Positions 1 through 8,399 of a stretch of 64,000 bases of DNA are shown in pieces. Position 1 is the first letter of the stretch, and each line of letters begins with the position of its first letter. A program made the position numbers and the translations under genes. Location: positions 248,001 through 312,000 of the forward strand of contig NZ_AUAR01000002.1 in assembly GCF_000428825.1 (NCBI RefSeq). Reading direction: 5' to 3'. The notes under the pieces are model-generated. The model saw only the letters and a list, made by a program, of their open reading frames with translations, was not told the origin of the DNA and made no database searches. The DNA is from Desulfomicrobium escambiense DSM 10707. GTDB taxonomy: Bacteria; Desulfobacterota; Desulfovibrionia; Desulfovibrionales; Desulfomicrobiaceae.

Positions 1-1
1 C

Positions 2-1189
2 CCCATTTTCACCGCGGATATGCAGGTGTGGGGGTACGAGCTGCTTTTCCGCCATGAAGAGGACATCCAGTCGGCCGTCTTCACGGACGGCGACCAGGCC
101 ACAAGCCAAATTATCGCCGACGGCTTCAGCCTGGCCGCGCCAGGGCTGCGTCAGGGATCCAAGGCGCTCATCAATTTTCCGCGCAACGTCCTTGTCGGCG
201 CAGCGCCCTACGTGCTGCCCCCCGAACGCTGCGTGGTGGAGATCCTGGAGTCGGTCCGGCCCGAGCCCGAGGTCATCCAGGCCTGCCACGAGCTGAAGAA
301 GCGGGGCTACGTCCTGGCCCTGGACGACTACGAGGGCGCCCCGGGCCTGGAACCCCTGTGCGAGCTGGTGGACATCATCAAGGTCGACATCCTGCACAAG
401 GCCCCGAAAGAGGTCCGGTCCATCGTCGAAGGGGTTTCGGGATACAAGGCGGCCCTTCTGGCCGAAAAGGTCGAGACCCACGACATCTTCAAGGTCTGCA
501 AGAATCTCGGCTTCACCTATTTCCAGGGCTTCTTCTTCAACCGCCCCGAGATCATCCCCGGCCGCAAGCTCTCGGCCAGCCAAGTCACGAAGCTCAAGCT
601 CCTGAAGGAACTGGGCGCCCTGGACACGAACCCCGACCGCCTGGTGCAGATCATCCAGACGGACCTGTCCATCTCCTACCGCCTGCTCAAATACATCAAT
701 TCGGCCTTCTTCGGCCTGCAGGTCGAGGTTACGTCCATCCCACGCGCCGTGGCCATGCTGGGCTGCCAGAACATGCGCCAGTGGCTGCAGGTGGTCATCC
801 TCTCGGACATGAACACCACGGACAAGGCCCAGGAACTGGTCCGCATTTCCGTGCAGCGGGCCCGCTTCCTGCAGTTGCTGGCCATGCGCCACCCCAGTCC
901 CTTCGATCAGGACAGCATGTTCCTGATGGGCTTTTTCTCGCTGCTGGACGCCATCCTGGACCAATCCATGTCGACGGTGTTGGAGGAGATCCCGTTGGAC
1001 CCCGCCCTGAAGAAGGCGCTGGTAGACCCGACCAGCCCCGACTCGGCCTGGATCGGGCTTCTTGACGAAATCGACAGGTGCAACTGGGCCAGACTGAACG
1101 GCAAGGCTGCGCAGATGGGGCTGTCCATGGCGCTCATCAGCAGGCTGTCCGCCGAGGCCTCGGCCTGGGCCAACGAGGTGCTGACCTGA
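2..1189 (+). CDS. EAL/HDOD-domain signalling protein (5' end outside window)
   Basis: This is a YuxH-type regulator with an EAL-like fold followed by an HDOD domain, probably a cytoplasmic signalling protein with little or no c-di-GMP hydrolysis. The reading frame is open to the window edge, and the residues before the first Met (PIFTAD, then MQVWGYELLFR) match the usual start of this family, so the gene begins upstream of base 1. About 395 residues are visible. The first ~190 form the EAL-like half (WGYELLFR; LALDDYEG; YFQGFFF). The HDOD half follows from about residue 200 (ISYRLLKYINSAFFG; IPRAVAMLG). The canonical EAL catalytic signature is degenerate. The prepilin peptidase gene follows after 57 bp in the same direction. 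The specific pathway cannot be told from sequence. Confidence 0.85.
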   Translation, partial: PIFTADMQVWGYELLFRHEEDIQSAVFTDGDQATSQIIADGFSLAAPGLRQGSKALINFPRNVLVGAAPYVLPPERCVVEILESVRPEPEVIQACHELKKRGYVLALDDYEGAPGLEPLCELVDIIKVDILHKAPKEVRSIVEGVSGYKAALLAEKVETHDIFKVCKNLGFTYFQGFFFNRPEIIPGRKLSASQVTKLKLLKELGALDTNPDRLVQIIQTDLSISYRLLKYINSAFFGLQVEVTSIPRAVAMLGCQNMRQWLQVVILSDMNTTDKAQELVRISVQRARFLQLLAMRHPSPFDQDSMFLMGFFSLLDAILDQSMSTVLEEIPLDPALKKALVDPTSPDSAWIGLLDEIDRCNWARLNGKAAQMGLSMALISRLSAEASAWANEVLT

Positions 1190-1246
1190 AACGCAGCACC
1201 CGCAACCCGGCACGTCCCGGCCACGTGCCGTCCCACCGGAAGCCCC

Positions 1247-2029
1247 ATGCCTGAAATGCAGCTCCCGCCAGTTCTCTTCCACGCCGCGGCCCTTATCCTG
1301 GGTCTGTGCCTGGGCAGCTTCTACAACGTCTGCGTCCACCGCTACCTCACGGGGCAGTCCGTGGTCAGCCCCGGCTCCCACTGTCCTGCCTGCGGGCACG
1401 TCCTGTCCTGGTGGGAGAACATCCCGGTCCTGTCCTACGTGCTGCTCGGCGCCAGATGCAGGTCCTGCCGGGGGCGCATCCACTGGCGTTATCCGGCCGT
1501 CGAACTCCTGTCCGGGCTGCTCTCCCTGCTTTTCGCCCTGAAATTCGGCCCCACCCTGCAGTGGGCCGTGTACATGGTCTTTCTCGGCATCTTCCTGGTG
1601 GCCAGCTTCATCGACCTCGACTCCTTCATCCTGCCGGACATCCTGACCTGGCCAGCCGCCGCATTGGCCCTGACCACCCCGCTTTACCTGCCCGCTGAAT
1701 GGCTGGACACGGCGCTGGGGAGTCTGTGCGGAGCGGGCGTCTTTCTCCTGCTGCAGCAGGCCTACCTGCGCCTGCGAGGTCTCGACGCCCTGGGCACCGG
1801 GGACATCAAGCTGATGCTCAGCCTCGGGGCCCTGACCGGCCTGTCCCGCCTCCCCCTCATGATCCTGCTCGCCGCGGTCTCGGCCCTGCTCGTGGCCGTG
1901 GTCTACATGCGCCGCCCCGACGCCCAGGGCATGCGCACGGCTGTGCCGTTCGGCCCCTTCCTCTGCCTCGGCGCCGTGCTGACGCTGCTCTGGGGCGACG
2001 CACTTCTGAACTGGATTCTGTACCTGTAG
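1247..2029 (+). CDS. pilD: type IV prepilin peptidase / N-methyltransferase
   Basis: This is an inner-membrane aspartyl protease that cleaves the leader of type IV prepilins or type II secretion pseudopilins and methylates the new N-terminus. At 260 aa it has the expected length. An N-terminal domain carries two CxxC pairs (CPAC, CRSC), the zinc-binding arrangement of bifunctional PilD. The two catalytic aspartates are visible in FIDLDSFILPD and in GTGDIKLM (the GxGD motif). Hydrophobic segments throughout fit about eight membrane spans. It stands alone, with no pilin gene visible. No strong Shine-Dalgarno precedes the ATG, so the exact start is less certain than the identity. Confidence 0.9.
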   Translation: MPEMQLPPVLFHAAALILGLCLGSFYNVCVHRYLTGQSVVSPGSHCPACGHVLSWWENIPVLSYVLLGARCRSCRGRIHWRYPAVELLSGLLSLLFALKFGPTLQWAVYMVFLGIFLVASFIDLDSFILPDILTWPAAALALTTPLYLPAEWLDTALGSLCGAGVFLLLQQAYLRLRGLDALGTGDIKLMLSLGALTGLSRLPLMILLAAVSALLVAVVYMRRPDAQGMRTAVPFGPFLCLGAVLTLLWGDALLNWILYL

Positions 2030-2346
2030 CGACTGCAACAGCGGCTTGATGCGCCGCTCGCGGCCCCGGCGCATCCGCGAGCGGGTTGATCAATCAATGT
2101 ATTGTTTGGCTGAACAATTTATATGCGTACGAGTAAAAGATTGCTCGGTTGATCAAATAAGCGCTTTTATATTGACCTATTGCCCCTCTTTTGGATAGCC
2201 AAGCGTTTTGCAAAAATCCCGAGGATTTTTGTTCACATTCTCCTTGTCCCTGCTCCTTTCGTGGGAAGTCGTCAGTCGGTCCTGCCGGCTGAACTTATAC
2301 TGGCGTCTATGGTGACTGGACAAAATTGCAAGGAGGTTTTTTGCCT
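2030..2346 (+). promoter_or_regulatory. AT-rich control region upstream of echA with several palindromes
   Basis: This 317-bp non-coding stretch is far more AT-rich than its surroundings. It holds two identical GGTTGATCAA blocks whose TTGATCAA palindromes (2086-2093 and 2149-2156) are 63 bp apart, about six helical turns. It also holds ATTGTT-N6-AACAAT (2101-2118) and a perfect 9-bp inverted repeat with a 3-nt loop, CAAAAATCC/GGATTTTTG (2211-2231). A weak -35/-10 pair could be TTGACC at 2172 and GATAGC at 2194. The Shine-Dalgarno AGGAGG at 2331-2336 belongs to echA. A regulatory role is inferred and the regulator is unknown. Confidence 0.5.
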
Positions 2347-4281
2347 ATGCTAGCCCCGCAACTGATAGGGATTAGCATCGCCCTGCCGTTCATCGCGGCA
2401 GTGTTGTGTCTGATCAATGTCAAACCCCTGAGGTCCGCGCTGGTTATTGGAACCGGCGTGGTCGTCTCCGTCGCATCGCTCGCGCTGGTGCAGTCGGGGG
2501 CGATTTCCTTCACGCCCGAGAGTTTTCTCGGGATCAACCCCGACAGCCTGATCGCGGTGCTCGACTTCGCGCTCCTGTTCGTCATCCTGGGAATCGCCTA
2601 CCGGATGAAGAACAAGCTCATCGCCGTCCTGACCCTGCTGCAGATCGTGCCCCTGGCCTTTCTCGAACTGTTCATGCACCCCGGCGAGAACATGGGTCCC
2701 GCACTCTACGTGGATCAGTTCTCCATGATCATGTGCATGGTCATCTCCATCGTCGGGTCGCTCATCTGCGTGTACGGCCTGGCCTACATGAAGGAGCACG
2801 AGCACCATCTGAAGCTGGCTACGTCCAGGCAGGGGCGTTTCTTCTTCTTCATGGTTCTATTCCTGGGCGCCATGAACGGCCTGGTTTTCTCCAACAACCT
2901 GCTGTGGCTGTACTTTTTCTGGGAAGTGACGACGTTCTGCTCGTTCATGCTCATCAAGCATGACGACACCGAGATCGCGGTCAAGAACGCCACCCGCGCC
3001 CTGTGGATGAACATGCTGGGCGGCGTGGCCTTTGTCCTGGCCCTCGTCATCTTCCGTTCCCAGGGCCTGCCCCTGTCCCTGCAGGAGATCATCACCGCCG
3101 AATCCGCCTCCAAGCTGATCCTGCTGCCCGTGGGCCTCTTGTGCTTCGCTGGCTTCACCAAGGCCGCCCAGCTCCCCTTCCAGAGCTGGCTGTGCGGCGC
3201 CATGGTCGCCCCGACGCCCATCTCCGCGCTGCTGCACTCGAGCACCATGGTCAAGGCGGGCGTGTACCTGGTCATCCGTCTGGCCCCGGCCTTCGCCGGC
3301 ACGGTCTTCAGCAAATACGTGGCCCTGTTCGGCGCCGTGACGTTCCTGGGAGCCGCGGTCCTGGCCCTGTCCCAGAGCAACGGCAAGAAGATCCTGGCCT
3401 ATTCGACCATCAGCAACCTCGGCATGATCGTGGCCTGCGCAGGCATCAACACCCCGGCGGCCATGTCGGCCGCGGTGCTCCTGATCGTCTTCCACGCCAT
3501 CTCCAAGGCCCTCATGTTCCTGTGCGTCGGCACCATCGAGCAGCACATCGGCAGCCGCGACATCGAGGACATGCGCGGGCTGATCAGTGTCATGCCCCGT
3601 ACGACCATGGTCGCCGTGATCGGCATCGTGACCATGTTCCTGCCGCCCTTCGGCGCCCTGCTGTCCAAGTGGATGGCCGTCGAGGCTTCGGCCCATCTGC
3701 CGCTGGTCGTGCTCATGCTGGCCGTCGGCTCGGCCCTGACCATGGTCTTCTGGGGCCGCTGGCTCGGGCTGCTCATGACCTCGGTGGTGCCGGACAAGGC
3801 TCCGCAGGCCGAGTCCCAGCCCTGCCTGATCCGTCTGCCGCTCCTGGCCCTGGCCGTGGCGGCCGTGCTGATCAGCTTCGTGGCCCCGGGCCTCTACACC
3901 TCCATGGTGCTGCCGGTCCTGGAGCGCTTCTACGACACCGACCTCTACATCTCGGCCCGTGGCGTCATCTCCAACAACATCGGCATGTTCGCCCTGTACC
4001 CGGTGTTCGTGGTCATGACCCTGGGCGTCATCTACGCGGTGCGCGCCTCGTCCTCCAAGCGGCTCATCAAGCGCGGCTCCTATGTCACCCCGTACGTCTG
4101 CGGCCTGCAGGACCCCGGCGACGCGCGCAAGCTCGGCTTCAAGGGACCCTTGGGCGTCTGGGCCGACTTCAAGACCTCGAACTGGTACATGGAAAACCTC
4201 ATTGGCGAATCCCGGATCACCGGGTGGATCAACCTGGTCGCCATCGGCATTCTGATCATCTTGCTGGCGGGGGTGTTCTAA
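2347..4281 (+). CDS. echA: Ech hydrogenase subunit A (NuoL/MrpA-like membrane subunit)
   Basis: This is the large ion-translocating membrane subunit of the energy-converting [NiFe]-hydrogenase, homologous to the NuoL antiporter-like subunit of complex I. The 644-aa chain is almost entirely hydrophobic helices. It carries the family core around FTKAAQLPFQSWLCGAM and APTPISALLHSSTMVKAGVY, including the Lys and His residues of the proton path. ATG 2347 lies 10 nt after AGGAGG; a TTG at 2341 lies only 4 nt after it and is less likely. It heads a six-gene operon, and its TAA abuts the ATG of echB. All six Ech subunits are present, so the complex should be functional. Confidence 0.93.
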   Translation: MLAPQLIGISIALPFIAAVLCLINVKPLRSALVIGTGVVVSVASLALVQSGAISFTPESFLGINPDSLIAVLDFALLFVILGIAYRMKNKLIAVLTLLQIVPLAFLELFMHPGENMGPALYVDQFSMIMCMVISIVGSLICVYGLAYMKEHEHHLKLATSRQGRFFFFMVLFLGAMNGLVFSNNLLWLYFFWEVTTFCSFMLIKHDDTEIAVKNATRALWMNMLGGVAFVLALVIFRSQGLPLSLQEIITAESASKLILLPVGLLCFAGFTKAAQLPFQSWLCGAMVAPTPISALLHSSTMVKAGVYLVIRLAPAFAGTVFSKYVALFGAVTFLGAAVLALSQSNGKKILAYSTISNLGMIVACAGINTPAAMSAAVLLIVFHAISKALMFLCVGTIEQHIGSRDIEDMRGLISVMPRTTMVAVIGIVTMFLPPFGALLSKWMAVEASAHLPLVVLMLAVGSALTMVFWGRWLGLLMTSVVPDKAPQAESQPCLIRLPLLALAVAAVLISFVAPGLYTSMVLPVLERFYDTDLYISARGVISNNIGMFALYPVFVVMTLGVIYAVRASSSKRLIKRGSYVTPYVCGLQDPGDARKLGFKGPLGVWADFKTSNWYMENLIGESRITGWINLVAIGILIILLAGVF

Positions 4282-5142
4282 ATGGACTTCAAGACTATTA
4301 GCTTCGTCATCCTGGCAATTATTCTGGCACCTCTCGCCGGCGGCCTGCTGGCCGGCATCGACCGCCGCCTCACCGCCTGGTTCCAGGGCCGCTTCGGGCC
4401 GCCGATCCTGCAGCCCTTCTACGACGTCATCAAGCTGCTGGGCAAAGAGCCCCAGGTCGTCAACTACTGGCAGATCTTCTGCGTGCACATGTACCTGGTC
4501 GCCTCGATCCTGTGCGTGGCCCTCTTCGCCATGCAGGCCGACCTGCTCATGATCTTCTTCGTCATGACCATCGGCGCGGTATTCATGGTCGTTGGCGCTC
4601 TGGCAGTTCCGTCGCCCTACTCCCAGCTCGGCGCCCAGCGCGAGCTGATCCAGATGCTGACCTACGAGCCGCTTCTGATCATCGTCTTCGTCGGCATCTA
4701 CTTCGTCACCGGCAGCTTCAAGATCGACGCCATCCTGGACTACGAGCGCCCGATCTTCCTCATGCTCCCGCTCTTGTACCTCGTGCTGACCTTCGCGCTG
4801 ACCATCAAGCTGCGCAAGTCGCCCTTCGACATCTCGGCCAGCCACCATGCCCACCAGGAACTAGTGCGCGGCGTGCTGACCGAATACTCCGGGCCCTATC
4901 TGGCCATTCTGGAAATCGCCCATTGGTACGACATCGTGCTCATCCTGGCCATCTGCAGCCTGTTTTGGAGCACGAGCTGGATCGGCCTGGTGATCCTGCT
5001 GGCCGTGACCTACATGGCCGAGATCATCATCGACAACGTGACGCCCAGAATGACGTGGAAATGGATGCTGACCTACGTGTGGGCAGTGGGCATCAGCCTG
5101 TCCTTCTTCAACATGGCGCTTCTGTACGCCAAGTCCTTCTAA
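4282..5142 (+). CDS. echB: Ech hydrogenase subunit B (NuoH-like membrane subunit)
   Basis: This membrane subunit connects the hydrogenase arm to the ion-pumping arm and is homologous to NuoH of complex I and HycD. Its 286 residues have about eight hydrophobic helices. The hallmark is near residues 38-55, where GRFGPPILQPFYDVIKLLGK matches the NuoH quinone-site loop. The acidic and polar residues around KLRKSPFDISASHHAHQE are also typical of Ech/Hyc B subunits. The ATG directly follows the echA stop codon with no gap, indicating translational coupling. echC follows after a 19-nt gap containing GGAG. Confidence 0.93.
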   Translation: MDFKTISFVILAIILAPLAGGLLAGIDRRLTAWFQGRFGPPILQPFYDVIKLLGKEPQVVNYWQIFCVHMYLVASILCVALFAMQADLLMIFFVMTIGAVFMVVGALAVPSPYSQLGAQRELIQMLTYEPLLIIVFVGIYFVTGSFKIDAILDYERPIFLMLPLLYLVLTFALTIKLRKSPFDISASHHAHQELVRGVLTEYSGPYLAILEIAHWYDIVLILAICSLFWSTSWIGLVILLAVTYMAEIIIDNVTPRMTWKWMLTYVWAVGISLSFFNMALLYAKSF

Positions 5143-5161
5143 GTACCAACGGAGTTCAGAT

Positions 5162-5686
5162 ATGGGCTTTTTTCAAGATCTGCTGCACACATCCCGGGTG
5201 AAGTCTCCGTGGCTCATCCATTTCGACTGCGGGAGCTGCAACGGGTGCGACATCGAGGTGCTGGCCTGCCTCACCCCGGTGTACGACGTCGAGCGCTTCG
5301 GCATCCTGAACATCGGCAACCCCAAGCACGCCGACATCCTTGTCGTCTCCGGCACGGTCAACCCCCGAAACGCCAAGGCTCTGAAGAACATCTACGACCA
5401 GATGCCCGACCCCAAGGCCGTCATCGCCATCGGCGCGTGCGGCACCTCGGGCGGCGTGTTCCGTGAGGCCTACAACGTCCTGGGCGGCATAGACAAGGTC
5501 ATCCCGGTGGATGTCTACGTCCCCGGCTGTCCCTCCAAGCCCGAGGCCATCATCGACGGCGTGGTCCTGGCCCTGGAGAAGCTCAAGAAGCGCCGGCCCG
5601 AAAAGGACACGGAGCCGCTGGTGGCCGACCTCAAGAAGGCCAGGGAGTTTTACGAAAATCGCGAAGACCGTCAGGTCACGAGGTAA
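5162..5686 (+). CDS. echC: Ech hydrogenase small subunit (NuoB-like, [4Fe-4S])
   Basis: This is the electron-transfer small subunit of the [NiFe]-hydrogenase. It holds the proximal [4Fe-4S] cluster next to the NiFe site of EchE. The 174-aa chain has the cysteine pattern of the NuoB/small-subunit family: CGSCNGCDIEV near residues 23-33, GACG near 94 and VPGCPSKPEAI near 121. There is no Tat signal or membrane segment, as expected for a subunit facing the cytoplasm. It lies between echB and echD and shares the operon. Confidence 0.94.
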   Translation: MGFFQDLLHTSRVKSPWLIHFDCGSCNGCDIEVLACLTPVYDVERFGILNIGNPKHADILVVSGTVNPRNAKALKNIYDQMPDPKAVIAIGACGTSGGVFREAYNVLGGIDKVIPVDVYVPGCPSKPEAIIDGVVLALEKLKKRRPEKDTEPLVADLKKAREFYENREDRQVTR

Positions 5687-5689
5687 GAT

Positions 5690-6073
5690 ATGGCATTTGA
5701 AACCACAAATCTGGAGAAGAGCCAGCTCGCATCCGAAGTCCAGTCCCTCAAGAACAAGGGGTACCGCTTCGTGACCATGAGCTGCGTTGATCTGGGCGAC
5801 AGCTTCGACCTGCTGTACCACTTCGACCTGGACCTGAAGCTGACGCACCTGCGCCTGAACGTGGCCAAGGCGGACAGGGTGGTGCCGAGCATTTCCGGCA
5901 TCTATTTCGCCGCCCTGATCATCGAGAACGAGACCCAGGACCACTTCGGCATCACGTTCGAAGGCATTGCCCTGGATTTCGGCGGGCATTTCTATCTGGA
6001 GGAGGAAGTGAAGAAGTTCCCCTTCTGCAAGTTCACGGTCAACAAGGCCGAATCAGCCGGGGAGGGAGCATAG
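5690..6073 (+). CDS. echD: Ech hydrogenase subunit D (NuoC-like)
   Basis: This is a small soluble structural subunit related to NuoC (30-kDa subunit of complex I). At 127 aa it is shorter than NuoC, as usual for Ech. The family signature is the stretch containing FAALIIENETQDHFGI, equivalent to the E-R-E-x-x-D-x-x-G block of NuoC. Its start is 3 nt after the echC stop, with GAGGT overlapping the end of echC. It precedes echE by one base, so the genes are tightly coupled. It has no cofactor ligands of its own. Confidence 0.88.
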   Translation: MAFETTNLEKSQLASEVQSLKNKGYRFVTMSCVDLGDSFDLLYHFDLDLKLTHLRLNVAKADRVVPSISGIYFAALIIENETQDHFGITFEGIALDFGGHFYLEEEVKKFPFCKFTVNKAESAGEGA

Positions 6074-6074
6074 C

Positions 6075-7148
6075 ATGGCGACCATCGTACCTTTCGGCCC
6101 CCAGCACCCGGTTCTGCCCGAACCGCTGCACCTCAAGCTCGTCCTCGAGGACGAGATCGTCAAGGAAGCCCTGCCGACCCTGGGCTACGTTCATCGAGGC
6201 CTGGAGACTCTGGCCTCCATCCGCGACATGGACCAGATGGTCCAGATCGTCGAGCGCGTGTGCGGCATCTGCAGCTGCATTCACGCCCACACCTACTGCA
6301 TGTGCATTGAAGGCCTGATGGGCATCGAGGTCCCGCAGCGCGCGGACTTCCTGCGCGTCATCTGGTCCGAGCTGCACCGCATGCACTCGCACCTGCTGTG
6401 GTTGGGCCTGCTGGCCGACGCCTTCGGCATGGAGAGCATGTTCATGCACGCCTGGCGCATCCGCGAACGCGTCATGGACGTCATGGAGGCCACGGCCGGC
6501 AACCGCGTCATCATCTCCGTCAACAAGATCGGCGGCGTGCGCCGCGACATGAGCCCCGAGCAGCTGCGCTGGGTCGTGCAGGTCGTGGACGAGCTGGAGC
6601 AGGAACTGGACAAGATCAAGGCCGTCCTGACCAACGACTACACCGTCAAGAAGCGCACCGTGGGCGTCGGCGTGCTGACCTACCAGCAGGCCTACGAACT
6701 GGGCGCGGCCGGCCCGCAGCTGCGCGGTTCCGGCGTGGCCCAGGACATGCGCATGCTGGGCTACGGCGCCTACAAGTACGTCGACTTCGCGCCGGTGGTG
6801 GAGAAGGACGGCGACAGCTGGGCCCGGACCATGGTCCGCTTCCGCGAGCTGTACCAGTCCATCGACATCGTGCGCCAGCTCATCGCCAAGATCCCGGACG
6901 GCGAAATCGCCGCCAAGGTCAAGGGCAAGCCCACGGGCGAGATCGTCTGCCGTTCCGAGCAGCCCCGCGGCGAGCTGATGTATTACGTCAGGGCGACCGG
7001 GGACAAGTATCTGGACCGCGTCCGCATCCGCACCCCCACATTCGCCAACGTGCCGCCGCTCTTGGCGATGCTCCCCGGCTGCGAAATGGCCGACGTGCCG
7101 ATTATCGCTCTGTCCATCGATCCCTGCATCAGCTGTACGGAACGTTAA
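6075..7148 (+). CDS. echE: Ech [NiFe]-hydrogenase catalytic large subunit (NuoD-like)
   Basis: This is the catalytic subunit that carries the NiFe(CN)2CO active site and interconverts H2 with protons and electrons passed to ferredoxin through EchC and EchF. The L1 motif RVCGICSCIH lies near residues 59-68 and the L2 motif DPCISCTER ends the chain at residue 357. Both Ni-binding CxxC pairs are therefore present. The protein stops three residues after the last Cys, so it has no C-terminal extension for a maturation endopeptidase. This fits what is known for Ech/Coo-type large subunits. No hyp maturation genes are in the window. The nickel-type transporter at 9377-12966 may supply the metal (inference). 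Confidence 0.95.
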   Translation: MATIVPFGPQHPVLPEPLHLKLVLEDEIVKEALPTLGYVHRGLETLASIRDMDQMVQIVERVCGICSCIHAHTYCMCIEGLMGIEVPQRADFLRVIWSELHRMHSHLLWLGLLADAFGMESMFMHAWRIRERVMDVMEATAGNRVIISVNKIGGVRRDMSPEQLRWVVQVVDELEQELDKIKAVLTNDYTVKKRTVGVGVLTYQQAYELGAAGPQLRGSGVAQDMRMLGYGAYKYVDFAPVVEKDGDSWARTMVRFRELYQSIDIVRQLIAKIPDGEIAAKVKGKPTGEIVCRSEQPRGELMYYVRATGDKYLDRVRIRTPTFANVPPLLAMLPGCEMADVPIIALSIDPCISCTER

Positions 7149-7157
7149 GGAGGCCCC

Positions 7158-7523
7158 ATGTTCGATATGACAGCGACCGTGCTCAGGAACTTCCTGAGCA
7201 AGACACATACGCGGCTCTACCCGTTCCAGGTCCGGGAGACCTTCGAGAACGTGCGCGGCAACCTCGACATCAGGATCGAGGAATGCATCATGTGCGGCAT
7301 GTGCCAGAAGAAGTGCCCCTCGCAGTGCATCACCGTGAACAAGGACGCCAAGACCTGGGAGGTCGACCCGTATTCCTGCGTGTACTGCGGCATCTGCGTG
7401 GACCACTGTCCCACCAGCTGCCTGTTCATGCACAAGGATTACCGCAAGCCGGCCAAGGTCAAGGAAAACAACCAGCAGGTCCAGCTGAAAGGGCCCGAAA
7501 AGAAAAAGAAAGCCCAGGAGTGA
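7158..7523 (+). CDS. echF: Ech hydrogenase ferredoxin-like subunit F (2x[4Fe-4S])
   Basis: This polyferredoxin subunit relays electrons between soluble ferredoxin and EchC and is homologous to NuoI. The 121-aa chain has two classical [4Fe-4S] motifs, CIMCGMCQKKCPSQC near residues 38-52 and CVYCGICVDHCPTSC near 74-88. A basic, Lys-rich tail follows. The ATG has an AAGGAGG-type site 7-8 nt upstream, overlapping the end of echE. It is the last gene of the operon; a strong intrinsic terminator lies 27 nt downstream. Confidence 0.94.
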   Translation: MFDMTATVLRNFLSKTHTRLYPFQVRETFENVRGNLDIRIEECIMCGMCQKKCPSQCITVNKDAKTWEVDPYSCVYCGICVDHCPTSCLFMHKDYRKPAKVKENNQQVQLKGPEKKKKAQE

Positions 7524-7550
7524 TCCCGGGCGTTTCAATCGACGATGCAA

Positions 7551-7580
7551 GGCCGCTCCCGCGAGGGGGCGGCCTTTTTT
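7551..7580 (+). terminator. intrinsic terminator of the ech operon
   Basis: A 10-bp GC-rich stem (GGCCGCTCCC / GGGGGCGGCC, one wobble pair) with a GCGA loop is followed by six T. It begins 27 nt after the echF stop and ends where the convergent minus-strand gene at 7580 stops. Confidence 0.85.
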
Positions 7581-8395
7581 CACGGCAGGTAGGCCTTGGC
7601 GATGAGGTAGAGGTCGGCGAAGGGTACGCCGGACTTGATGGCCGACATCATGTGCATGGACAGGTCCATCTTCAGTTCCGTGGCCTCCAGGATCTCCTTC
7701 TTGACCAGATTCAGGCGGAACTTGACGAAGTCGTAGTCGAACCCGTCGCGGATGAGGGCCAGCCCGTCCTTGAAGTACTGGGAGGAAATGAACTCCTGGT
7801 AGTCCAGCAGGGATTCCACCCCGCTGCGCCTGGCCAGCATGCAGTAGAAGATGAGGTTGATGATCAGGGCTTCGATCTTGAGCTTGTGGTCGATGTTCAG
7901 GAACTTGGCCTTGTTGAGCTCGGAGTTGTCCAGGTTCTTGAGCATGACCTGGGCCACGTCGAAGACCTGCTTCTCGAAGATCGGCGCGATGTGGAACTTG
8001 GACAGGAAGCGGATCATGACCTTCTGCGGGTTCTCCTTGGACACGATGCCCAGAAGCCCGATGGCCATGAGGACGTACTTGCGGTGCAGTTCGGCCAGGA
8101 TGTTCCGCTTGCGCACCTGCGCCAGATCTTCGCAGCGGGAGGCGGGGAAGGACGAGGCGGCCAGCTCCAGCAGGAAGCGCACGTGGGGCTCGCGTGTGTG
8201 GCGGGCCTCCTCAAGCAGGAAGCCGTCGTCCTTTTTCCTGGAATCGAGGGTTTTTTTTACGGAGAGCCAGAAGGCGGCCACGCCTTCGACGGGCATCTCC
8301 ATGAGGTCGAACTCCTTGGGCGCCTCGATGGCGCGGGCGCTGGCCCCGAGGAGGAGCTGCGAAACCTGGTCGTTGATGTTCCCCGCGCCGCTCAT
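7580..8395 (-). CDS. conserved-looking hypothetical protein next to cheX
   Basis: I do not recognise this 271-aa protein. It has no signal peptide and no clear membrane helix. It looks mostly helical and soluble, with many charged residues and a C-terminal half rich in Leu, Ile and Phe. It starts 4 bp after the stop of the CheX-like gene on the same strand, so the two are almost certainly co-transcribed and may share a signalling or motility role (inference from context only). Codon use and GC bias match the neighbours, which supports it as a real gene. The start ATG at 8395 is plausible. Confidence 0.7.
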   Translation of the reverse strand: MSGAGNINDQVSQLLLGASARAIEAPKEFDLMEMPVEGVAAFWLSVKKTLDSRKKDDGFLLEEARHTREPHVRFLLELAASSFPASRCEDLAQVRKRNILAELHRKYVLMAIGLLGIVSKENPQKVMIRFLSKFHIAPIFEKQVFDVAQVMLKNLDNSELNKAKFLNIDHKLKIEALIINLIFYCMLARRSGVESLLDYQEFISSQYFKDGLALIRDGFDYDFVKFRLNLVKKEILEATELKMDLSMHMMSAIKSGVPFADLYLIAKAYLP

Positions 8396-8399
8396 GGGG

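Noticed and set aside
2857-4854. 665-codon minus-strand open frame opposite echA-echB
   Set aside because: A shadow frame caused by high GC at third codon positions. Its product is low-complexity His/Asp/Glu/Gln/Gly, while the plus strand encodes clear Ech subunits.
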